DNA of 24,849 nucleotides from Candidatus Neomicrothrix sp. UBA2983 (GTDB taxonomy: Bacteria > Actinomycetota > Acidimicrobiia > Acidimicrobiales > MedAcidi-G1). The DNA lies in contig DEAL01000031.1 of assembly GCA_002346745.1 (NCBI GenBank), positions 1 to 24,849 of the forward strand, read 5' to 3'. Under the pieces are notes generated by a model. That model had not been told where the DNA came from and made no database searches. It saw only the letters and a program-made list of their open reading frames with translations. A program made the translations under genes and the position numbers. Within the stretch, counting starts at the first letter, position 1, and the number at the start of each line of letters is the position of its first letter. Shown in pieces: positions 14,919 through 20,933 of this stretch.

Positions 14919-15713
14919 ATGACCGAGACACCCACCACCGTCTCCCTGTACGCCGGCAAACCGATCTACTACGACCTGCCGTCCTTCGCCTCACTCGAGG
15001 AGGAGCGCCGGCACCGCAAGGAGCGGCTGGCCGCCGCCTTTCGGATCTTCGGGAAGTTCGGGTTCAACGAGGGCGTGGCCGGGCACATCACGGCCCGGGA
15101 TCCGGAACACACGGACGCCTTCTGGGTCAACGCCTTCGGTCAGCCCTTCTCCGACATCTCGGTTTCGGACCTGCTGCTCGTGGCCCATACCGGCGAGATC
15201 CTCGAGGGCGACTACGCGGTGAACCAGGCGGCGTTCGCCATCCACTCGGGCATCCACATGGCCCGCCCGGACGTGGTGGCCGCCGCCCACTCCCATTCGC
15301 TGCACGGCAAGGCCTGGTCGGCGCTGGGGCGCATGCTCGACCCGATCACGCAGGACGCCTGTGTCTTCCACGGCAACCACGTCCTGTTCGACGACTACAC
15401 GGGTGTGGTCAAAGACCCAGAGGAAGGCAAGCGCATCGCCTATGCCCTCGGCGACAAGGGGGCGGCGATCCTGCGCAACCACGGCCTTCTCACGGTGGGC
15501 GGCAGCGTCGACGAGGCCACCTGGCTGTTCGTGACCATGGAGCGGACCTGTCAGGCCCAGTTGCTGGCCGAGGCCGCCGGCACGCCCGTGGTCATGGACG
15601 AGGTGGTCGCCGCCGGGACCCACAAGATCGTCGGCAGCGGCCTCGCCGGGTGGTTCAGCGCCCAGCCGCTATTCGACCGGATCCTCCGCGAGCAGCCCGA
15701 CTTGCGGGACTGA
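14919..15713 (+). CDS. Class II aldolase/adducin family protein
   Basis: A 264-residue protein with the class II aldolase fold. Metal ligands are H124 and H126 (AAHSHSLHGK) and H188 (LRNHGLLTVGG). GVAGHITARDP at 52-62 is the phosphate-binding loop. The acidic residue found at the catalytic position of fuculose aldolase is replaced in NQAAFAIHSGIH (102-113), as in the adducin-like bacterial subgroup, so classical aldolase activity is not assured. DPITQDACVFHGNH is typical of that subgroup. The ribosome site AGGAG lies 6 nt before the ATG. The gene converges on the gcvT remnant with a gap of 21 bases. The substrate is unknown. Confidence 0.88.
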   Translation: MTETPTTVSLYAGKPIYYDLPSFASLEEERRHRKERLAAAFRIFGKFGFNEGVAGHITARDPEHTDAFWVNAFGQPFSDISVSDLLLVAHTGEILEGDYAVNQAAFAIHSGIHMARPDVVAAAHSHSLHGKAWSALGRMLDPITQDACVFHGNHVLFDDYTGVVKDPEEGKRIAYALGDKGAAILRNHGLLTVGGSVDEATWLFVTMERTCQAQLLAEAAGTPVVMDEVVAAGTHKIVGSGLAGWFSAQPLFDRILREQPDLRD

Positions 15714-15734
15714 CGCCCCGCACCCGCCGAGCAC

Positions 15735-15905
15735 TCAGCCCACGAAGGGCAGGTCGACCACCGTGGCGGGCACCTCCGTGCCTCGCTGGTCGAGCGCAAG
15801 CCGTCCGCCCGCCTCCACGTCCGCCGGCAGGAGGGCCAGGGCGATGCCGTGGCCCAGCGTGGGCGAGAAGTTGCCGCTGGTCACCGTGGCGACCAAGGCG
15901 CCGGC
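15735..15905 (-). pseudogene. gcvT: gcvT remnant: C-terminus of aminomethyltransferase (T protein) only
   Basis: The minus strand encodes 56 residues ending at TGA 15737-15735 that match the C-terminal barrel of GcvT: VTSGNFSPTLGHGIALALLP, then RGTEVPATVVDLPFVG. Normal GcvT has about 360 residues; the folate-binding body and start are absent. The fragment begins directly after the TGA (15908-15906) of the PD-(D/E)XK-like gene, in the same reading frame, with no plausible start of its own. A deletion therefore removed the first ~300 codons. In related actinobacteria this neighbourhood also holds glycine cleavage genes, which explains its position next to the gcvH block. Confidence 0.85.
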
Positions 15906-16253
15906 TCAGGCGGCGTGGGTTGCGAAGAGGCGTTCGATATCGCGCTGGTAGAGGATGCGCACCTGGACGCCGGGCTGCTGCTCGCGAAGTTGCCGGACCT
16001 TGCGGTTCTTCCTGGTCACCAGTGACTGACGGAGCGTGGTGACCTCGAGGTACAGGTCGTGGTCCGGCAGGTAGAAGTCGGGGGTGAACGCCGAACGGGG
16101 GTTGCCCGCCCTGTCACGCTCCAGGACGAAGGTGCGGGGCTCGTACTCCCAGGCGATGCCGTAGGAGTCGAGCAACTCGGCGACCCGACGCTCGGAGTCG
16201 TGGGCGAACTCGACCGGCTCGGGCTCGGGCCGGATCGGGCGGACGTCGGCCAC
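15906..16253 (-). CDS. PD-(D/E)XK-nuclease-like small protein
   Basis: A 115-residue protein with the layout of a restriction-endonuclease-like fold: E21 in the first helix (HDSERRVAELL), then AFTPDFYLP with D59, LYLEVTT with E70-x-T72, and basic KNRKVRQL (82-89). It ends with VRILYQRDIERL. This D...ExT...K arrangement is typical of small PD-(D/E)XK proteins. GTG 16253 starts 4 bases after the stop of the upstream MerR gene. Longer in-frame starts overlap that gene and encode a non-homologous Arg/Ser-rich stretch, so they are rejected. Function is unproven; it may be a nuclease or an inactive relative. The C-terminus lies directly against the gcvT remnant. Confidence 0.75.
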   Translation of the reverse strand: MADVRPIRPEPEPVEFAHDSERRVAELLDSYGIAWEYEPRTFVLERDRAGNPRSAFTPDFYLPDHDLYLEVTTLRQSLVTRKNRKVRQLREQQPGVQVRILYQRDIERLFATHAA

Positions 16254-16257
16254 AGCG

Positions 16258-16743
16258 CTAGTCACCCACCGCCGGGGCGTCCAGAGAGGGTTCGTCATCG
16301 TCCTCGGTGGGGAACAACTCGATGATCGTGGCGTCGAGTTCCTCCTTGACACCCGCCAGCGGCAGGATGTTGAGCATCAGGACGCCCTGGCCACGACGCA
16401 GCAGGTCCATGGTTCCGTTCTGGTCATGGACGAGAACCGTGTCACCGGTCAGCACGAGGTTCAGCCGGGTGATGTCCTGGTCGAGGGACTCGCCGACGAA
16501 GGAGAACACGTCCCGGACCTTCTGGAGCCGGATGCCGGCGTCGACCAGGGTCTTGACGACCTTGAGCTCGAGAAGGTCGCGGTAGGCGTAGCGGCGTCGA
16601 CTTCCGCTGCCCTGGGCGGCGGCGAGGCTGGGTTCGACCAGATGGGTCCGCGCCCAGTGGTCGAGCTGGCGATAGGTGATACCGACGATCTCGGCGGTGC
16701 GCTTGGCGCTGAAGCCCTCGTCGTTGCGGGTGGCGTTGCTCAT
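16258..16743 (-). CDS. MerR-family transcription regulator (Rv1830-like)
   Basis: A 161-residue regulator. The winged helix-turn-helix spans about residues 11-83: FSAKRTAEIVGITYRQLDHW, then SGSRRRYAYRDLLELKVVKTL and the helix LQKVRDVFSFV. The remaining C-terminal part (LTGDTVLVHDQNGTMDLLRRGQGVL, 25 residues ending ~124) lacks the metal-binding Cys residues of classical MerR and resembles the Rv1830 group. The tail is acidic. GGAGAGGG precedes the ATG. The gene lies downstream of DUF151, as in mycobacteria, but has its own 164-bp leader with hairpins and an imperfect palindrome, which suggests separate control. Confidence 0.9.
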   Translation of the reverse strand: MSNATRNDEGFSAKRTAEIVGITYRQLDHWARTHLVEPSLAAAQGSGSRRRYAYRDLLELKVVKTLVDAGIRLQKVRDVFSFVGESLDQDITRLNLVLTGDTVLVHDQNGTMDLLRRGQGVLMLNILPLAGVKEELDATIIELFPTEDDDEPSLDAPAVGD

Positions 16744-16759
16744 GGTTCGTCCCTCTCCG

Positions 16760-16803
16760 CACCGACGCGGACCCGGGCCTTCTCGGCGGCCCGGACGTCG
16801 GTG
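16760..16803 (-). promoter_or_regulatory. Long hairpin in the leader of the Rv1830-like regulator
   Basis: The outer stem CACCGACG/CGTCGGTG (8 bp) and inner stem CCGGGCC/GGCCCGG (7 bp) close an 8-nt loop with an asymmetric bulge. The hairpin ends just before the ribosome site of the gene starting at 16743, and no U-run follows. A second perfect 6-bp hairpin (CCGGTG/CACCGG, 16805-16821) lies next to it. Confidence 0.5.
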
Positions 16804-16822
16804 CCCGGTGGATCACACCGGC

Positions 16823-16845
16823 GGAACTACACCCGTGTGACTTCC
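16823..16845 (-). promoter_or_regulatory. Imperfect palindrome upstream of the MerR gene, possible operator
   Basis: The minus strand reads GGAAGTCACAC, G, GGTGTAGTTCC, where the halves match apart from small offsets. It overlaps a possible promoter: TTACCC, 19 bp, TAGTTC. A 19-bp spacer is characteristic of MerR-regulated promoters, so autoregulation is conceivable. Both hexamers are weak. Confidence 0.3.
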
Positions 16846-16907
16846 ACAGGGTAAGGGCCGCCACGCGCGGCGTCAAACATCTGCAGGCGAGGCGGCCAGA
16901 CGGACGG

Positions 16908-17411
16908 TCACTCCCCGGCGAAGTCCTCGGGGCTGACCTGGTCGAGGAACTCCCGGAACTCCTCGACCTGCTCCTCGGTGGCGGGAGCCGAACCGCCTTC
17001 CTCGGACTCCTCGGGCGGGAGGTAGCCGGCCTCCTCGAGCACATCCTCGGCAGCGAACACCGGTGCCCCGGTCCGCACCGCCAAGGCGATGGCGTCGGAG
17101 GGCCGTGACGACAGCACCTGCGGCCCCCCTGGCCCCTGCAGGTGCAACTCGGCGAAGAAGGTGCGATCCCGGAGGTCCGTGACCACCACCTGCTCGAGGC
17201 CGATCGAGAAACCATCCAGCATCGCGGCGAACAGGTCGTGGGTCATCGGGCGGGGCGTCTTCTGGCCGGCCAGGGCCAGGTGGATTGCCGCGGCCTCGGG
17301 GTGGCCGATAAAGATGGGTAGCAGGCGGCGCCCCTCGGCCTCCTTGAGCAGGACCACCGGCGTGTTGGAGGGCAGGATCTCCTGCACCGCGACGACCCGC
17401 ATGGCGATCAT
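16908..17411 (-). CDS. DUF151 bifunctional-nuclease-family protein (Rv1829-like)
   Basis: A 167-residue protein of the DUF151/bifunctional nuclease family. The conserved core is at about residues 5-135: LPIFIGHPEAAAI, RPMTHDLFAAML, TFFAELHL and the signature SSRPSDAIALAVRTGAPVFA near 105-124. The C-terminus is an acidic tail (PPEESEEGGSAPATEEQVEEF). ATG 17411 is used; ATG 17402 (M4) is an equally possible start. In mycobacteria the homologue lies between the FtsR-like and Rv1830-like regulators, as here, but in this window a phosphoribosyltransferase gene sits between it and the FtsR-like gene. The biological role of the family in actinobacteria is not settled. Confidence 0.9.
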   Translation of the reverse strand: MIAMRVVAVQEILPSNTPVVLLKEAEGRRLLPIFIGHPEAAAIHLALAGQKTPRPMTHDLFAAMLDGFSIGLEQVVVTDLRDRTFFAELHLQGPGGPQVLSSRPSDAIALAVRTGAPVFAAEDVLEEAGYLPPEESEEGGSAPATEEQVEEFREFLDQVSPEDFAGE

Positions 17412-17454
17412 CCGCCCACGTCCCCGCCACCGGCCGTAGGCCTCGCGCTGGTGC

Positions 17455-18075
17455 TCACGCGGACAGCCTACTTCCCCCCTCTGAGGCGCTCCGGGCCAGT
17501 ATCCGGATCTCGGCGACCAGCGAACCGTCGGCCTGTCCCACAGCCGCCTCCAGGTCTGCTTCGAGTTCGACCTGGTCGACCGCCACCACACCGGCCAGGT
17601 TGCGGAAGAGTCCACGGTGGTCGAGCCCGTAGCCGACGATGAACGGTTCCTCCAGGACGAAGCCGACATGCTCGACAGGGACCGGGAGCACCCGCCGGTC
17701 GGTCCGGTCGAACAGCGCGCAGGTCCGCACCTCGCGTGCCTCGTGGCCCCAGAGGTGACGGAGCAGGAAGTCCAGCCGCAGCCCGGTGTCGACCACGTCC
17801 TCGACGAGAAGCACCTGGCGACCCGCCACGTCGATCCCGACATCGCGCGTGAGGCGTACCCGGCCGCTGTCGGGGGCGAATGCGCTTAGGGAGAGGAAGT
17901 CCACCTGGAGTGGTCGGTCCACCGCCCGCACCAGGTCCGCCATGAACGGCAGGCAGCCGCGCAGGACACCCACGACGACGGCATCGTCCTCGAGGACGGC
18001 GGTGAGTTCGTCGCCCAGTTCAGCGATCCGGGCCTGGAGGTCCTCGGCGCCGAGGAGCAGGCGGGGTGGGGCCAC
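17455..18075 (-). CDS. hpt: Hypoxanthine (guanine) phosphoribosyltransferase
   Basis: A 206-residue purine-salvage enzyme that makes IMP or GMP from the base and PRPP. The PRPP loop LLVEDVVDTG is at 89-98; VVGVLRGCLPFMADL (34-48) and VDFLSLSAF (58-66) are the earlier conserved parts. FIVGYGLDHRGLFRNLAGV is the hypoxanthine-pocket block with the characteristic VGYGLD. About 30 residues beyond the usual end form a weakly conserved C-terminal extension. GTG 18075 is the first usable start. The gene is normally found near tilS and ftsH in actinobacteria; here it lies inside the gcvH-ftsR-DUF151 block. Confidence 0.88.
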   Translation of the reverse strand: MAPPRLLLGAEDLQARIAELGDELTAVLEDDAVVVGVLRGCLPFMADLVRAVDRPLQVDFLSLSAFAPDSGRVRLTRDVGIDVAGRQVLLVEDVVDTGLRLDFLLRHLWGHEAREVRTCALFDRTDRRVLPVPVEHVGFVLEEPFIVGYGLDHRGLFRNLAGVVAVDQVELEADLEAAVGQADGSLVAEIRILARSASEGGSRLSA

Positions 18076-18146
18076 GGGCCTAGTCGCCCGCGTCGTGGCG
18101 GCCGGCGGACAACTGCGGGTGGCAGGGTCGCAGGAGCGGCACGGCC

Positions 18147-18887
18147 CTAGTCACCCAGGCCGCCGAGGGAGCGGCGCAGCAGGAGTTCCCGCAGGCGACT
18201 GCCGGCCTCGACCAGCTCGTCGAGTTGGCTGCGCACCTGGCGGCGGGAGCGGTCGTCGTCACGGACCCTCGGTAGTAGCGCCTGTTCGAGGACCCCGGCC
18301 TCCCGCTGCGCCCCCACGAGGAACATACGCAGGTGGCGGGCGTCGACACCGAGCTCGAGGAAACGGGCCGCCAGGCGGACCACGAGGAGGGCCTCGTCGT
18401 CGTAGACGGAGGCCGAGCCGGCCTCGTGGGCGACGACCAGGCCGAGGCGCTCCAGGTGCATGACCACCGACGGGTCGACGTCGGCCGCAGACGCCAGCTC
18501 CTCCCGGGAGACGCTGACCGAGCCCACAATCCGGCGGGAACGGGCACGCTCCCGGAAGGGGGTCACGTCGGACTCGTCGAGGGGCTGGTCGGTCTCGGGG
18601 ACCCGGCCACCGGTGTCCTCCAGCACCTCGCGGATCACCTTGAGGGGAAGGAAGTGTTCCCGCTGCTGGCGCAGCACCCAGCGCAGCAGGTCGACGTCGT
18701 CAGGGCTGAACTGCCGGTAGCCGGACGGCGTCCGTCCGGGCTCGACCAGGCCCTGCGCCTCGAGGAAGCGGATCTTCGAGACCGTGACATCCGGGAACTC
18801 CTCCACCAGATGGTCGATGACCTCACCGATCGTCAGTGTGGCGCCCACCGTGGAGGCCGCGGACCGCTCGTCCCCGTGTGCCGTCAT
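18147..18887 (-). CDS. ftsR: MerR-family regulator, FtsR-like (Rv1828 group)
   Basis: A 246-residue regulator. The MerR DNA-binding domain spans about residues 17-85 (LTIGEVIDHLVEEFPDVTVSK, then RFLEAQGLVEPGRTPSGYRQF and LLRWVLRQQREHFLPLKVIREVL segments). A second helical domain at ~125-245 contains SREELASAADVD and VMHLERLGLV, resembling another winged helix. This two-part layout and the position directly after an FHA gene match FtsR, which regulates ftsZ in Corynebacterium, and Rv1828 of M. tuberculosis. The ATG lies 9 bases after the FHA stop. No metal-binding Cys are present. The assignment rests on layout and synteny. Confidence 0.85.
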   Translation of the reverse strand: MTAHGDERSAASTVGATLTIGEVIDHLVEEFPDVTVSKIRFLEAQGLVEPGRTPSGYRQFSPDDVDLLRWVLRQQREHFLPLKVIREVLEDTGGRVPETDQPLDESDVTPFRERARSRRIVGSVSVSREELASAADVDPSVVMHLERLGLVVAHEAGSASVYDDEALLVVRLAARFLELGVDARHLRMFLVGAQREAGVLEQALLPRVRDDDRSRRQVRSQLDELVEAGSRLRELLLRRSLGGLGD

Positions 18888-18896
18888 GGCCCTGCG

Positions 18897-19361
18897 TCAG
18901 TCCGCGGTGCCGTGGAAGAACACCAGGCGGAACCGCCCCACCTGGACCTCGTCGCCGTCGTGCAGCAGGGCGCGCTCGATGCGCGCCCGGTTCACGTACG
19001 TGCCGTTCAGCGAGCCGGTGTCATGAACGGTGTAGCGGTCGCCGTCCCGGCGGACCTCGGCGTGGCGACGCGAGACCGTGACGTCGTCGAAGAAGATGTC
19101 GGCCTCACCGTGACGGCCCAGCGTGGTCAACTCGGCCTCCAGCCCGTAGCGGGCGCCGGCCTTGGGTCCCGTCTCGACGACGAAGAGTCCGCAGTCGTGC
19201 GGGAAGCGGGCCCGGTCCTCCTCGTGGGGCAACTCCGACTCGAGCTCGAAGGCGTCGGTGGCCTCGTCGGTCGCGTCCCGCAACTGGTGGCCGCACGAGG
19301 CGCAGAAGTTGGCGCCGCTCGTGTCGGCCCGTCCACAGCCCGGGCAGGTCGTCCCGGTCAT
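18897..19361 (-). CDS. Zinc-ribbon plus FHA-domain protein (GarA/OdhI position)
   Basis: A 154-residue protein. C6, C9, C20 and C23 (CPGC...CASC) form an N-terminal zinc ribbon, followed by an acidic linker. The FHA domain at about 65-145 carries LGRHGEADIFFDDVTVSRRHAEV and DTGSLNGTYVN, with the phosphothreonine-binding Arg, Ser, His and Asn. By position (gcvH, FHA, MerR) it corresponds to GarA/OdhI, which inhibits 2-oxoglutarate metabolism. The ETTS phosphorylation motif of those proteins is not present; only a loose EATDAF occurs in the linker. The start ATG is 2 bases after the gcvH stop. Function may therefore differ from GarA. Confidence 0.9.
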   Translation of the reverse strand: MTGTTCPGCGRADTSGANFCASCGHQLRDATDEATDAFELESELPHEEDRARFPHDCGLFVVETGPKAGARYGLEAELTTLGRHGEADIFFDDVTVSRRHAEVRRDGDRYTVHDTGSLNGTYVNRARIERALLHDGDEVQVGRFRLVFFHGTAD

Positions 19362-19363
19362 GG

Positions 19364-19747
19364 TCACGCCTCGATCAGCGCGGTATAGGCGCCGGCGGTG
19401 AGGAGGTCGTCCAGTTGGGCCGGGTCGGCCAGTTCGAGGTCGCAGATCCACCCGTCGCCGTAGGGATCCTCGTTGATCCGCTCCGGGGCGGACTCGAGCT
19501 CGTCGTTGACGGCGACCACCGTGCCGGTCAGCGGCGCGAAGAACTCGGAGACCGACTTGGTGGACTCGACCTCGCCGAACACGTCACCAGCGGCGACTCT
19601 GGCACCCACCGCCGGCAGGTCGACGAAGACCACGTCCCCGAGGGCGTCCTGGGCGTATTCGGTGATGCCGACGCGGACCCGGCCACCCTCTTCGACCCGG
19701 ACCCACTCGTGGTCGGTCGAATACCGGAGCTCCAGAGGCACATTCAT
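19364..19747 (-). CDS. gcvH: Glycine cleavage system H protein
   Basis: A 127-residue lipoyl carrier. The lipoylated lysine is K64 in GEVESTKSVSEF (58-69); YSTDHEWVRVE (9-19), GITEYAQDALGDVVFVDLP (27-45) and INEDPYGDGWICDLEL are full-length H-protein blocks. ATG 19747 is chosen because it matches the family start and lies 7 nt after TAGGTT. The gene leads the FHA-MerR block, as in mycobacteria. It looks intact, whereas the gcvP and gcvT pieces in this window are broken. It either serves complete P and T proteins encoded elsewhere or has another role in lipoate transfer. Confidence 0.95.
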   Translation of the reverse strand: MNVPLELRYSTDHEWVRVEEGGRVRVGITEYAQDALGDVVFVDLPAVGARVAAGDVFGEVESTKSVSEFFAPLTGTVVAVNDELESAPERINEDPYGDGWICDLELADPAQLDDLLTAGAYTALIEA

Positions 19748-19754
19748 GCGTCCG

Positions 19755-19760
19755 AACCTA
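19755..19760 (-). promoter_or_regulatory. Putative -10 of gcvH
   Basis: The minus strand reads TAGGTT, followed by 7 nt and ATG 19747, with no Shine-Dalgarno: likely leaderless. No glycine-riboswitch signature precedes this gene. Confidence 0.5.
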
Positions 19761-19798
19761 CACAATGCGCCGCCCGCGTCGGGGGCTGGCAGGGGCGG

Positions 19799-20413
19799 TC
19801 AGCCCGGCGCGCCTTCACGGCCCTCCCGAAGGGCGCGCAGGCCCGCGGGCACGTAGCCGAGGGCGGCCCACAAGGCGATCAGCAGGCCGGGGATGGCGAA
19901 CACCCAGGCAGCCACGGCGAACCCCGGACGGCCCGGGATGGTCGACTCGCCGGCGAGGAAGCACGGGAAGGCGAACAGCAGGGCGAAGGTGCCGGTCTTG
20001 CCCCACCAGGTCACGTCGATCCGGCGCGCCCCTAGGCCGGCCAGCAGGAGTGCGGCAAGTCCGACGAGCACCTCCCGGGCGAGCGCCACCACGCCGAACC
20101 AGATGGGGACCGACCCGTCGATGATCATCGCCGGAGCCGCCACGACGAGGAGCAGCCGGTCAGCGGTGGGATCGAGGACCTTGCCGATCTCGGAGACCTG
20201 GTCGAAGCGACGGGCGATCCAGCCGTCGACCCAGTCTGTGGCGCCGAGGGTCCCCAGCAGGAGCGCCGCCGACGTGCGGTCCTCGGCGGCGAAGAGCAGC
20301 CAGACGAACCAGGGGATACAGGCGATCCGGAGAACGCTGATGAGGTTGGGCAGGGTCCACACCGCCTGCCAGCCAGTCCGCACGGTGTAGGTCGGGGCCT
20401 CCTCACTCGTCAC
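19799..20413 (-). CDS. pgsA: CDP-alcohol phosphatidyltransferase (PgsA-like)
   Basis: A 204-residue integral membrane enzyme that transfers a phosphatidyl group from CDP-diacylglycerol to an alcohol such as glycerol 3-phosphate. The complete motif D-x2-D-G-x2-A-R-x8-G-x3-D-x3-D is present: D60, D63, G64, A67, R68, G77, D81, D85. TLPNLISVLRI (20-30) is the typical opening, and about five hydrophobic segments follow. GTG 20413 lies 7 nt after TAGGCT and is chosen over longer upstream starts. A pgsA-type gene near gcvH also occurs in M. tuberculosis. Glycerol 3-phosphate or inositol phosphate as acceptor cannot be told apart with certainty. Confidence 0.88.
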   Translation of the reverse strand: MTSEEAPTYTVRTGWQAVWTLPNLISVLRIACIPWFVWLLFAAEDRTSAALLLGTLGATDWVDGWIARRFDQVSEIGKVLDPTADRLLLVVAAPAMIIDGSVPIWFGVVALAREVLVGLAALLLAGLGARRIDVTWWGKTGTFALLFAFPCFLAGESTIPGRPGFAVAAWVFAIPGLLIALWAALGYVPAGLRALREGREGAPG

Positions 20414-20420
20414 GGGCGAG

Positions 20421-20430
20421 AGCCTACGAT
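20421..20430. promoter_or_regulatory. Overlapping divergent -10 elements (pgsA and HIT genes)
   Basis: AGCCTACGAT holds TAGGCT on the minus strand (20426-20421, 7 nt before GTG 20413) and TACGAT on the plus strand (20425-20430, 35 nt before ATG 20466). The two hexamers share the TA at 20425-20426. Confidence 0.45.
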
Positions 20431-20465
20431 GGGCTCTCCCCCAACGAACGACGCCGGGAGCCGCG

Positions 20466-20885
20466 ATGCCCACCATCTTCACCCGCATCATCGAGGGGGA
20501 GATCCCCGGCCGGATCGTCTGGCGTGACCACGTGTGTGTCGCCATGGTCGACATCCGGCCCCTCAACCGGGGTCACGTCCTCGTCATTCCCGTGGCCGAG
20601 GTCGACCGCTGGACCGATCTGTCGGCCGAGGTGGCGGCCCACTGCACGGAGGTGGCACACGCCGTCGGCAACGCCCAGCAGGCGGCCTTCTCCCCCGCCC
20701 GGGTGGGGCTGATGGTCGCCGGCTTCGAGGTTCCCCACACCCACCTGCACGTGGTGCCGATCGACCACATGGGACACCTCGACTTCGCGCAAGCCGACAC
20801 CGACGCCGACCCGGACGACCTCGACGCGGTGGCGGACATCCTCCGGGAGGTGCTGCGGGCCGCCGGTCACGAGCAGGTGGTCTGA
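20466..20885 (+). CDS. HIT-family protein
   Basis: A 139-residue histidine-triad hydrolase or transferase acting on nucleotides. The triad HTHLHVVP has H91, H93 and H95, with H93 the expected nucleophile. FTRIIEGEIPGRIVWRD and PLNRGHVLVIPV (32-43) are standard for the HINT-like branch. The C-terminus after the triad (HMGHLDFAQADTDADPDDL) is longer and more acidic than in minimal HINT proteins. GGGAG at 20456-20460 gives a ribosome site for ATG 20466. It is divergent from pgsA and convergent with the DUF2079 gene. Confidence 0.93.
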   Translation: MPTIFTRIIEGEIPGRIVWRDHVCVAMVDIRPLNRGHVLVIPVAEVDRWTDLSAEVAAHCTEVAHAVGNAQQAAFSPARVGLMVAGFEVPHTHLHVVPIDHMGHLDFAQADTDADPDDLDAVADILREVLRAAGHEQVV

Positions 20886-20933
20886 GCGCCTGGGCAGGCT
20901 CGGGGTCAGTCGGATGGTCCCGGTGGCGTCCCG

